5,817 nucleotides of DNA, taken from assembly GCA_013138755.1 (NCBI GenBank), contig WTCC01000065.1, forward strand, positions 1 through 5,817. Reading direction: 5' to 3'. The notes beneath the pieces are model-generated. The model did no database searches, had not been told where the DNA came from, and was given only the letters and a program-made list of their open reading frames with translations. Numbering within the stretch: position 1 is the first letter of the stretch; each line of letters begins with the position of its first letter. The position numbers and the translations under genes were made by a program. Shown here piece after piece: positions 1 through 5,817 of the stretch. Origin of the DNA: Gammaproteobacteria bacterium. GTDB taxonomy: Bacteria > Pseudomonadota > Gammaproteobacteria > SZUA-229.

Positions 1-380
1 TGATTCAAAATCGACCGGCTGAATCGGCTATTATCCAACATAGCATTCTTAAAACTAACGCCATTGGCTTTGACTGCCACTAATCTTGCGCCGGGCATCC
101 TAGCACTGTCAAAACGTACGTTCTCAAACTTAGCAAAATTGAAATCAGCATTGTCTAATCTGGCATCAGTAAAATCAGCATTATTGAATGAGGCACCGGT
201 GAAAACAGCATCAGATAAGTCTTTGTTTTTCAGATCCAGATCAGTGAAATGGCAATTTGCCCAATTCACTGCTGGACCCGCTTCGTCATCACAGGCTGAA
301 AAAGCTGGGTTTAACCAGAAAACACTTAAAAACAACAAAAATAAACCTCTGAATGGCATATCTGACAGGTTTTCTCTCAT
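1..380 (-). CDS. Exported pentapeptide-repeat protein, 5' part (C-terminus beyond left edge)
   Basis: The minus strand is open from ATG at 380-378 to the left edge, giving 126 visible residues without a stop. The N-terminus looks like a signal peptide: a short charged stretch, a hydrophobic core at about residues 12-24, then NPAFSAC. The Cys at residue 30 could be a lipoprotein cysteine, but Phe at -3 makes a poor lipobox, so ordinary signal peptidase cleavage is equally possible. From residue 41 to 125 the protein is 17 consecutive pentapeptides in unbroken register (for example TGASF, NNADF, TDARL, DNADF, NFAKF), with Phe/Leu ending most units and Ala commonly two residues before. This predicts a right-handed quadrilateral beta-helix, here outside the cytoplasm. 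A second in-frame ATG at 359-357 (Met8) gives a more typical signal peptide and may be the true start; neither start has a strong ribosome binding site. The family has no single function and none is assigned. It is transcribed divergently from the peroxidase gene. Confidence 0.85.
   Translation of the reverse strand, partial: MRENLSDMPFRGLFLLFLSVFWLNPAFSACDDEAGPAVNWANCHFTDLDLKNKDLSDAVFTGASFNNADFTDARLDNADFNFAKFENVRFDSARMPGARLVAVKANGVSFKNAMLDNSRFSRSILN
6..260 (-). repeat. Tandem pentapeptide-coding repeat, 17 degenerate 15-bp units
   Basis: Read on the minus strand, bases 260 to 6 encode 17 back-to-back pentads of the form x-x-A-x-F/L (residues 41-125 of the pentapeptide-repeat protein). At DNA level this is a degenerate 15-bp period; variants of GCTGATTTC/T and of AATGCT recur. 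The units differ enough that they look like an old protein-level repeat rather than recent DNA duplication. The array continues to within five bases of the window edge and probably beyond it. Confidence 0.8.
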
Positions 381-449
381 AAATTGACTAATATCTAGAT
401 TAAACTTTTTATATATAAAACAACGATTTTACAGCGATTTCACCTTGGT
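381..449. promoter_or_regulatory. Divergent AT-rich intergenic region with candidate plus-strand promoter and palindrome
   Basis: This 69-bp gap separates two divergent genes, so it should hold promoters for both. On the plus strand TTGACT at 384-389 matches the -35 consensus at five of six positions. A 17-bp spacer leads to TTTTAT at 407-412, a mediocre -10; TATAAA at 414-419 is a better hexamer but is too far away (24 bp). The block TTTTATATATAAAA at 407-420 is a perfect 14-bp palindrome, and ATCTAGAT at 393-400 is a perfect 8-bp one. No convincing promoter was found for the minus-strand gene. A regulator site is possible but no known operator is recognised. Confidence 0.35.
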
Positions 450-1466
450 ATGTTAACAATTAAGCACATATTAAAATCATGCGTACAGCCACTCCTTAAA
501 TTGTCAGTCACACTGGCATTTTCGTCGAGTACAACGTTCGCCTATGCTGAGACGAATCAGACCATCAAACGTGAGCCCATTTCACCAATTCCACAGACTA
601 TCGAGGTTAATAAACCAAAAGCACAACTCGGCAAAATACTGTTTTTTGACACCCGTTTTTCCAAAAGTGGAACTATTTCGTGTGCAACGTGCCATCAACT
701 CGAAGCTGGTGGCGATGACAATGTAACCATGGGCATCTCTTCTGCTGCCGACAAAAATATAATCAATACCCCCACCATCTTCAACGCAGGATACAACTTT
801 AGACAAAATTGGGATGGGGCAGCGAAAACACTAGAAGACCAGATTGAAATGGTTATGCACAATACTCATGAGTTTAACAACACATGGGATAATGTTATCT
901 CACGACTGACCATGGATAAAAATCTATCAAAGATTTTTAAAAATATTTATAAAGAAACAATAACAAAGGGAAACATCACCGATGCGATTGTTGAGTACGA
1001 GAAAACATTGATTACACCTAACTCTCGTTTTGATCGTTATCTACGAAATGAAAACGATGCTCTCACAGAATCAGAAATCAGAGGTTACACTCTATTCAAG
1101 GAATATGGCTGCATATCATGCCACCAGGGAGTCAACGTTGGTGGCAATCTCTTCCAAAAATTCGGCATATTTTATGATTACCTGGCAGAGCGCGGAAATA
1201 TAGGTCGACCAGACTTTGGAAAATTCAATACTACAAACAGGCAAATGGACAAATTCGTATTCAAAGTCCCTTCTCTAAGAAATATTGCAGTCACCGCGCC
1301 TTATCTACATGATGGCAGCGCAGAAACACTTAAAGAGGTTATTAGCATTATGGGAAAAACTCAGATTGGACGAGAGCTAACCCCTGACGAAATATCTTTA
1401 ATCGAGTCATTTCTAAGATCACTAACCGGTAAATACGATAATAAACTTCTGGACAAGACCTTATGA
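450..1466 (+). CDS. Periplasmic di-heme cytochrome c peroxidase (CcpA/MauG family)
   Basis: Predicted to reduce hydrogen peroxide to water in the periplasm with electrons from a small c-type cytochrome or similar donor. The 338-residue protein has a Sec signal peptide (basic Lys5/Lys9, hydrophobic stretch, cleavage probably after AYA at 31-33) and two c-heme sites, CATCH at 78-82 (peroxidatic heme) and CISCH at 221-225 (electron-transfer heme). Against Pseudomonas aeruginosa CcpA, recalled from memory, Trp121, Gln131 and Glu141 match Trp94, Gln104 and Glu114; Met301 matches the distal Met275 of the second heme; Asn106, Thr282 and Pro284 match calcium-site residues. Met301 rather than Tyr argues against MauG proper. 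The usual distal His71 of the peroxidatic heme corresponds to Ser98 here, with no gap in the surrounding alignment. The ATG at 450 is the only normal start codon between the upstream in-frame stop (396-398) and the signal peptide; its ribosome binding site is weak. The stop overlaps the next gene's start, so the two are probably co-translated. Confidence 0.93.
   Translation: MLTIKHILKSCVQPLLKLSVTLAFSSSTTFAYAETNQTIKREPISPIPQTIEVNKPKAQLGKILFFDTRFSKSGTISCATCHQLEAGGDDNVTMGISSAADKNIINTPTIFNAGYNFRQNWDGAAKTLEDQIEMVMHNTHEFNNTWDNVISRLTMDKNLSKIFKNIYKETITKGNITDAIVEYEKTLITPNSRFDRYLRNENDALTESEIRGYTLFKEYGCISCHQGVNVGGNLFQKFGIFYDYLAERGNIGRPDFGKFNTTNRQMDKFVFKVPSLRNIAVTAPYLHDGSAETLKEVISIMGKTQIGRELTPDEISLIESFLRSLTGKYDNKLLDKTL
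1463..1466 (+). other. ATGA stop/start overlap coupling peroxidase and signalling genes
   Basis: The peroxidase TGA (1464-1466) and the next gene's ATG (1463-1465) share bases in ATGA. This arrangement usually means translational coupling by re-initiation. Upstream there is only a weak purine stretch (GGACAAG, about 1451-1457), so translation of the second gene plausibly depends on ribosomes finishing the first. The overlap also supports this ATG as the true start, because a transmembrane segment follows at once. Confidence 0.8.
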
Positions 1467-4400
1467 AGAACAGGAAATTAAATCACTGGTTAGGCTTTGC
1501 TCTACTATTATCGATCATATGCTTCTTCTTTTATAAAAGCGTTTTTAGCGATTCTTCTCTAGATACGACACTGTCGACAATTGAAAAGATACAAGATCTT
1601 CAGGTTCAGCTTCACCGCGACCTATTACGCTACCGAAGCAATCAGATTCAGAGTTATGACAACCTAAATGAAACACTGATATCTCTTAATGAAAACATCA
1701 ATAGTTTAAGTACGGCAAGCACGAAAAACATTAGCGTTATCCACGAGCCAGTTACAACCCTGAAGCAGATTATCAAAAATGAATCATTGTTAGTCGAAGA
1801 TTTTAAGACACATCATTCGATCTTACAAAATTCTTTATTTTACATATTCAATCGGAGCACGAGGCTTTACGCAGAAACCCCAGACTCTGTATCGAACGAT
1901 AAACAACGATTAACAGCTGAATTGATCACCTTGCTACTGGAATATAACGAAAGTCCAAAAAACAATATCGCAAATAAAATTTACACACTAATTGACAAAC
2001 TCAACAACGATCCAGACACAGATACCAATGCCTTAATCAACCATAGCTTAATGATAATAGAGCGCCTTCCGGAAATCGATAATGTATTAAATCAATTCAA
2101 CTCTCTCAGGGTAGAAAATAAAATCGCTTTACTACAGAATATAATCAGCGATTTAAAAGCAGAACAAAGTGCTGACACACAGACCTATCATCTACTGTTA
2201 TTCCTCAGTACGATTTATCTTATTTTTTACATCATCTATATCTTTATAAACTTACAGAGAAACAAAGAAGAATTATCTTCCAGCAACAACAAGCTAAGTG
2301 ATGAGGTAAATCAGAGAGCAAGAACTGAAAAAGCACTGTACCACCTCGTCAATATCGATAAAAATAGCAGCGGTCACAACGATGAAGACAGAGTCTTATT
2401 TCTACTCAACGCCTTATGCAAAGCACTTGATGTTGAATATTCTTACCTGACCAAATTCAATAGCTCAGGAAGCATAGCTGAAATCATAGGACTGCTTGAT
2501 CATGGGATATTTACTAGCAATATAGCGTATCAGATACAAGACACTCCCTGTGAAGAAGTTATAAAAAATGGCCGCCTCGTACTCGGTGATGACTTTTCTA
2601 ATTATTTTCCTGGATGCAGTCGCACGCTACTAGAAAACGCGGTCAGTTACATAGGTATAAGTTTGCTCGACAAAAAAGAAAATGTCATCGGGATGATTGC
2701 CATTGGTAGCGACTCCCCCATACCGGATACGAACCTCGCTGAAAACATATTAACCATCGCTACATCACGTGCCATTATCGAACTAGAACTTCAGATCGAA
2801 ATAAATAATAGCAAACGATATCAGCAGGGCCTTTCACTCATAGACGACTGGATTGCTCGTCTGATCACCGAGGGTTATAACAAAAACGAATTCTTCAGAA
2901 ATATCTGCCATGCTGCAAAAGAGATCACCAACTCACACATATGTGCTTTCCCCGTGCTGCGTAAAAATAAAGAACAATACAGCTTTCTATCGACCAGCGG
3001 CATAGAGATTGAAAACTTAAAAAATACTCACTATGACATCGATGATAATGATTTATTTTCGTGGCCGATAATGAACAACAAAAATCTATTGATCAATAAT
3101 CTTGATTCTGACCCACGTGCTCAATCACAGTTACCTGAAGAGTTTGCAACCACATGCGCGCTACTGACACCAGTAACTTTGAAAGACGAACCCTACGGTG
3201 CAATAGCAGTATTTAGATCACATGATGATTTTGATAATGTTGACGAACAACTGATGACACAATTTAGTCAGAGCGTTCAGATGGCTATCATCAATATGCA
3301 ATTGGTGAACGATATCAAATCAGAACGTGAGCGCGCTGAAGTAACCTTGCATTCAATCGGCGACGCAGTAATCACCACCAACAGCAATGGTAAGATAGAA
3401 TACATGAATCACATAGCAGAATCATTAACTGCCTGGACACTCGAAGAAGCGAAAAACAAATCCATACAAGACGTCTTCTTGATAGAAGATATCGACACAC
3501 AGGAAGCAATGCATGAACTCGTTATGTCATGTCTTGATGAGGGAGTTACCATAAATAAAAGTATACTAAAACTCGTCAATAAGAACGGCAATAAAAAAGA
3601 CATCGAAAGTTCCATCTCTCCCATCTTAAATACATCTGGAATCACAGAAGGCATCGTTATTGTTTTCCATGATGAGACACAACGTCGTCAACTTGAAAAT
3701 AAAATAAAACATCAAGCAGCACACGACCCACTAACCGACTTGTTAAACAGGGATGCTTTTGATGCCGAATTAAGCAACCATGTCTACGGCGCCATTCACG
3801 ACAACCAGAAACACGTACTCTGCTATCTGGACCTGGATAGATTTAAACTTATCAACGATACAGCCGGACACAGTGCTGGCGACCAATGTCTAATACAAGT
3901 AACGTCCTTGATACAATCATGTATACGTAACGATGACATCCTGGGACGATTGGGTGGCGATGAATTTGGACTGATTTTACAAAACTGTAACGATGACAGT
4001 GCACTTAGAATTGCAACCAACATAACCAAATCTATATCTGATCTGGAATTTTTCTGGGAAGGCTGCAATTATAACCTTGGCGTTAGTATCGGAATAAGCC
4101 CGCTTAACAAGAGCACGGCAGATGCCGCAGACGCTATTAAAAAAGCTGACCTGGCATGTTATACAGCAAAAGATAAAGGCCGTGGTCGCGTATATCTCTA
4201 CGAAGAACAAGATAGCGAACTCATTCGTCGCCAGGAAGAGAATTACTGGGCTACACGCATCAAAAAGGCAATCGAAGATAATCGATTACGACTATACGCT
4301 CAATCTATCGTGCCTCTCAAAAATAACCATCTGCATACACGCCACTATGAAATTTTAGTTCGTTTATTGGACGAAGATAATAATCTCGTTCAGCCCAATG

Positions 4401-5044
4401 CTTTCATACCAGCTGCAGAACGTTATAATCTGATGAGTTCGGTTGACCGGAAGATTATATATGAAACGTTCAAATTCATTCACAAACATGCTGATGAAGA
4501 CTCTAACAATACACACTATTCCATTAATCTATCTGGCAACACTTTATGTGACGAGAAAATTATTGATTACATTAATGGCACGGCTGAAAAATTTAGGATT
4601 GATACAAAAACCATATGTTTTGAAATCACAGAGACGACAGCAATAAAAAATCTTCAGCAAGCTAAAAGTTTTATAAAAAAATTAAAATTCGTCGGTTTTA
4701 AATTTGCACTTGATGATTTCGGCAGCGGCTTATCATCTTTTCAATACCTTAAGAATTTACCCGTAGACTACCTCAAAATTGATGGCAGCTTCGTTGCAGA
4801 CATGGTTAACAATAATATCGATCACGCGATGGTATCAGCAATTAACGAAATTGGTCATGTCATGGGAATCCAGACCATCGCTGAATATGTTGAAAATGAT
4901 CAGATCATTAAGAAACTTCAAGACATGAATGTAGACTACGGACAGGGTTACGGTATAGAGCAACCTAAACCACTAGAAGAAACACTATTAAGTATTGACG
5001 ATGAAGATTCATCTACGCTTAAGATCGTTTACAATAAACCTTGA
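1463..5044 (+). CDS. Membrane c-di-GMP sensor protein: DAHL-like periplasmic sensor, GAF-GAF-PAS, GGDEF and EAL
   Basis: A 1193-residue inner-membrane protein predicted to make and/or degrade cyclic di-GMP. TM1 lies at about residues 10-27 and TM2 at about 243-264. Between them is an all-helical periplasmic region resembling the DAHL sensor domain of VirA-like kinases (for example RYRSNQIQSYDNL, residues 56-68, and IERLPEIDNVL, 199-209). A probable coiled coil (265-295) is followed by GAF1 (about 307-443), GAF2 (about 455-615), PAS (about 620-740; IGDAVITT at 632-639), GGDEF (about 750-915) and EAL (about 925-1175). The cyclase keeps GGDEF at 831-835, metal-binding Asp790, Asn798 and Asp807, and the inhibitory RxxD site Arg822/Asp825. 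The EAL domain reads EIL at 963-965 but keeps Glu963, Asn1022, Glu1054, Glu1057, Asp1084/Asp1085, Lys1105, Glu1141 and Gln1161, at spacings that match RocR. Both activities therefore look possible; which dominates cannot be told from sequence. The coupled upstream peroxidase suggests a periplasmic redox or peroxide input. Ligands of the GAF and PAS domains are unknown. Confidence 0.93.
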   Translation: MKNRKLNHWLGFALLLSIICFFFYKSVFSDSSLDTTLSTIEKIQDLQVQLHRDLLRYRSNQIQSYDNLNETLISLNENINSLSTASTKNISVIHEPVTTLKQIIKNESLLVEDFKTHHSILQNSLFYIFNRSTRLYAETPDSVSNDKQRLTAELITLLLEYNESPKNNIANKIYTLIDKLNNDPDTDTNALINHSLMIIERLPEIDNVLNQFNSLRVENKIALLQNIISDLKAEQSADTQTYHLLLFLSTIYLIFYIIYIFINLQRNKEELSSSNNKLSDEVNQRARTEKALYHLVNIDKNSSGHNDEDRVLFLLNALCKALDVEYSYLTKFNSSGSIAEIIGLLDHGIFTSNIAYQIQDTPCEEVIKNGRLVLGDDFSNYFPGCSRTLLENAVSYIGISLLDKKENVIGMIAIGSDSPIPDTNLAENILTIATSRAIIELELQIEINNSKRYQQGLSLIDDWIARLITEGYNKNEFFRNICHAAKEITNSHICAFPVLRKNKEQYSFLSTSGIEIENLKNTHYDIDDNDLFSWPIMNNKNLLINNLDSDPRAQSQLPEEFATTCALLTPVTLKDEPYGAIAVFRSHDDFDNVDEQLMTQFSQSVQMAIINMQLVNDIKSERERAEVTLHSIGDAVITTNSNGKIEYMNHIAESLTAWTLEEAKNKSIQDVFLIEDIDTQEAMHELVMSCLDEGVTINKSILKLVNKNGNKKDIESSISPILNTSGITEGIVIVFHDETQRRQLENKIKHQAAHDPLTDLLNRDAFDAELSNHVYGAIHDNQKHVLCYLDLDRFKLINDTAGHSAGDQCLIQVTSLIQSCIRNDDILGRLGGDEFGLILQNCNDDSALRIATNITKSISDLEFFWEGCNYNLGVSIGISPLNKSTADAADAIKKADLACYTAKDKGRGRVYLYEEQDSELIRRQEENYWATRIKKAIEDNRLRLYAQSIVPLKNNHLHTRHYEILVRLLDEDNNLVQPNAFIPAAERYNLMSSVDRKIIYETFKFIHKHADEDSNNTHYSINLSGNTLCDEKIIDYINGTAEKFRIDTKTICFEITETTAIKNLQQAKSFIKKLKFVGFKFALDDFGSGLSSFQYLKNLPVDYLKIDGSFVADMVNNNIDHAMVSAINEIGHVMGIQTIAEYVENDQIIKKLQDMNVDYGQGYGIEQPKPLEETLLSIDDEDSSTLKIVYNKP
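5009..5044. other. 36-bp tail-to-tail coding overlap of signalling gene and mnmC
   Basis: The last 11 codons plus stop of the GGDEF/EAL gene (stop TGA 5042-5044) lie antisense to the last 11 codons plus stop of mnmC (TGA on the minus strand, 5011-5009). The mnmC side encodes its C-terminal segment SRFIVNDLKRR, which resembles the conserved family ending. The signalling-protein side encodes a non-conserved tail after the EAL domain. There is no room for an intergenic terminator, so each transcript must end inside the opposite gene. Confidence 0.9.
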
Positions 5045-5817
5045 AGGCTGTAAGTAACCCAGTATTCGCTTACTAACAGGAGCAGGCTCCCCCGTTATTT
5101 GCGCGGCGATAATTTCAGCACTCAGGAAGCTGCTGGTAAAACCCCGTGAGCCATGGGCTGCCGATATATATAAACCATCCAAATACTCGGCTGGGTTATA
5201 GCTTTTATTCTTTCTACCGTGCTTGATATCAGCATACTCTTCCACAAAAAATTTCTGATCAGGAACGGCTCCAACTATAGGCACTCTGTCCTTTGACATG
5301 GCCCGAAACCCAACCCAGGTGTTGCTGACAGAATCGCTATTAAAGACTTTTCCATAGACTCTATCAAATGATTCAAGTAGCCTCTTGTTCTCCTCCGGAT
5401 CCACAACGAGGTTAAAATTATTACGAGAATATGTCGCACCGAGATAATGCCTATCTCGCAAAGCTGGTGTCAGATAAACATCTGAATTAATCACTTTCTT
5501 AATTTTTTTCGATTCTTTGTTAGTGTATAACTCTGCGACCTGGCCACGTACGCTTTCAACAGGAAAATTGATATCAAGACCATAACTATTAATATTATTC
5601 CCACCTGCCATCACTAACACTTTGGCTTCAGTCACCAAAACACTCCCAGAGAGGCAATGCCATCTACCATTCAAACTTTGAAGACTATCGATATCAGAAT
5701 GAACAAATTTCAACTTTTCACCACATGCCTGAACAATTGCATCACACAACATATCCGGTAACAACACACCTGCTTGTTGGTAATTGGCAAACACTGTCGA
5801 CACTTCGCTGGATGAAG
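5009..5817 (-). CDS. mnmC: tRNA-modification protein MnmC, C-terminal FAD-dependent oxidoreductase part (5' end beyond right edge)
   Basis: The minus strand is open from the right edge to TGA at 5011-5009, giving 268 visible residues. In MnmC the C-terminal FAD domain removes the carboxymethyl group from cmnm5(s2)U34 of tRNA, and the N-terminal methyltransferase domain, not visible here, then methylates the product to mnm5(s2)U34. The fragment follows the E. coli protein as I recall it: AGVLLPD near the left of the fragment, SVRGQVAEL, YLTPALRDRHYLGATY, GFRAMSKDRVPIVGAVPD, then AAHGSRGFTSS with its His 48 residues from the end, and a terminal PSRFIVNDLKRR. The GTG at 5803-5801 is internal, since the frame stays open to the edge and the FAD-binding N-terminal part is missing. 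Where the family usually reads P-x-G-G-W-L-C, this protein reads PDMLC, about two residues shorter. It is convergent with the signalling gene, and no functional link is evident. A stand-alone oxidoreductase without the methyltransferase domain cannot be excluded from this window. Confidence 0.9.
   Translation of the reverse strand, partial: SSSEVSTVFANYQQAGVLLPDMLCDAIVQACGEKLKFVHSDIDSLQSLNGRWHCLSGSVLVTEAKVLVMAGGNNINSYGLDINFPVESVRGQVAELYTNKESKKIKKVINSDVYLTPALRDRHYLGATYSRNNFNLVVDPEENKRLLESFDRVYGKVFNSDSVSNTWVGFRAMSKDRVPIVGAVPDQKFFVEEYADIKHGRKNKSYNPAEYLDGLYISAAHGSRGFTSSFLSAEIIAAQITGEPAPVSKRILGYLQPSRFIVNDLKRR

Noticed and set aside
64..387. Plus-strand open frame of 107 codons with a repetitive look (NLAxxKSAL-like units).
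   Set aside because: It is antisense to the pentapeptide-repeat gene. The 15-bp period of that gene makes a five-residue pattern in any frame, and the minus strand has the proper signal peptide and canonical pentads.
544..806. Short open frames on both strands (544-726 plus, 582-806 minus) inside the peroxidase gene.
   Set aside because: They lie within the heme-binding coding region of a well-supported gene and show no recognisable protein features.
450..1466. Assignment of the di-heme protein as MauG (tryptophan tryptophylquinone maturation).
   Set aside because: The second heme keeps Met301 at the position where MauG has Tyr, and no mau cluster genes are present in the window.
3409..4646. 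Several short open frames (minus 3409-3654, 3823-4068, 3977-4210; plus 4122-4358, 4443-4646).
   Set aside because: All overlap the PAS, GGDEF and EAL coding sequence with intact motifs, and they look like chance frames.
4895..4909. 15-bp inverted repeat AATGATC-A-GATCATT, considered as an operator or as a terminator for mnmC on the minus strand.
   Set aside because: It encodes part of the EAL domain just after catalytic Glu1141, the stem is AT-rich with a tiny loop, and only four T residues (two of them stem bases) end the run on the minus strand. Chance is the simpler explanation.
5079..5090. Small hairpin GGAG-CAGG-CTCC just past the signalling gene stop, considered as a terminator.
   Set aside because: The stem is only 4 bp, no T-run follows on either strand, and it lies inside the mnmC coding sequence.
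5801..5803. GTG on the minus strand as a start codon for a separate 264-residue oxidoreductase.
   Set aside because: The frame is open upstream to the window edge, and the fragment begins in the middle of the FAD domain, so the codon is an internal Val.

Overview
The window looks like chromosomal DNA of a low-GC, Gram-negative proteobacterium, most likely a gammaproteobacterium. The evidence is three-fold. There is an mnmC-type gene whose C-terminal half aligns with the Escherichia coli protein as I recall it. There is a Sec-exported di-heme c-type cytochrome peroxidase. There is a large inner-membrane GGDEF/EAL signalling protein with a periplasmic sensor. I cannot name the species. No insertion sequence, integrase, tRNA, rRNA or CRISPR array is visible.

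Layout from left to right. (1) Bases 1-380, minus strand: the 5' part of an exported pentapeptide-repeat protein that runs off the left edge; at least 17 pentads follow one another in unbroken register. (2) Bases 381-449: a short AT-rich divergent intergenic region with a 14-bp perfect palindrome and a possible plus-strand promoter. (3) Bases 450-1466, plus strand: a periplasmic bacterial cytochrome c peroxidase with CXXCH heme sites CATCH and CISCH. (4) Bases 1463-5044, plus strand: a 1193-residue membrane protein with the order TM, periplasmic helical (DAHL-like) sensor, TM, coiled coil, GAF, GAF, PAS, GGDEF, EAL. Its start overlaps the peroxidase stop in an ATGA. (5) Bases 5009-5817, minus strand: the C-terminal FAD-dependent part of MnmC, convergent with the signalling gene and overlapping its last 36 bases; its 5' part lies beyond the right edge.

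The central pair is the most interesting part. A periplasmic di-heme peroxidase and a c-di-GMP cyclase/phosphodiesterase with a periplasmic sensor are encoded as a translationally coupled two-gene unit. This suggests that peroxide, or the redox state of the peroxidase, is reported across the membrane to the c-di-GMP pool. Both enzymatic domains of the signalling protein keep all the catalytic residues I could place, and the GGDEF domain keeps the RxxD inhibitory site. In the peroxidase, the position of the usual distal histidine of the peroxidatic heme is serine, while the catalytic Gln, Glu and Trp and the Met ligand of the second heme are kept. This would be consistent with an enzyme that is always open, or one repurposed as a sensor. 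The coupling hypothesis is inference; the domain assignments are well supported by the sequence.
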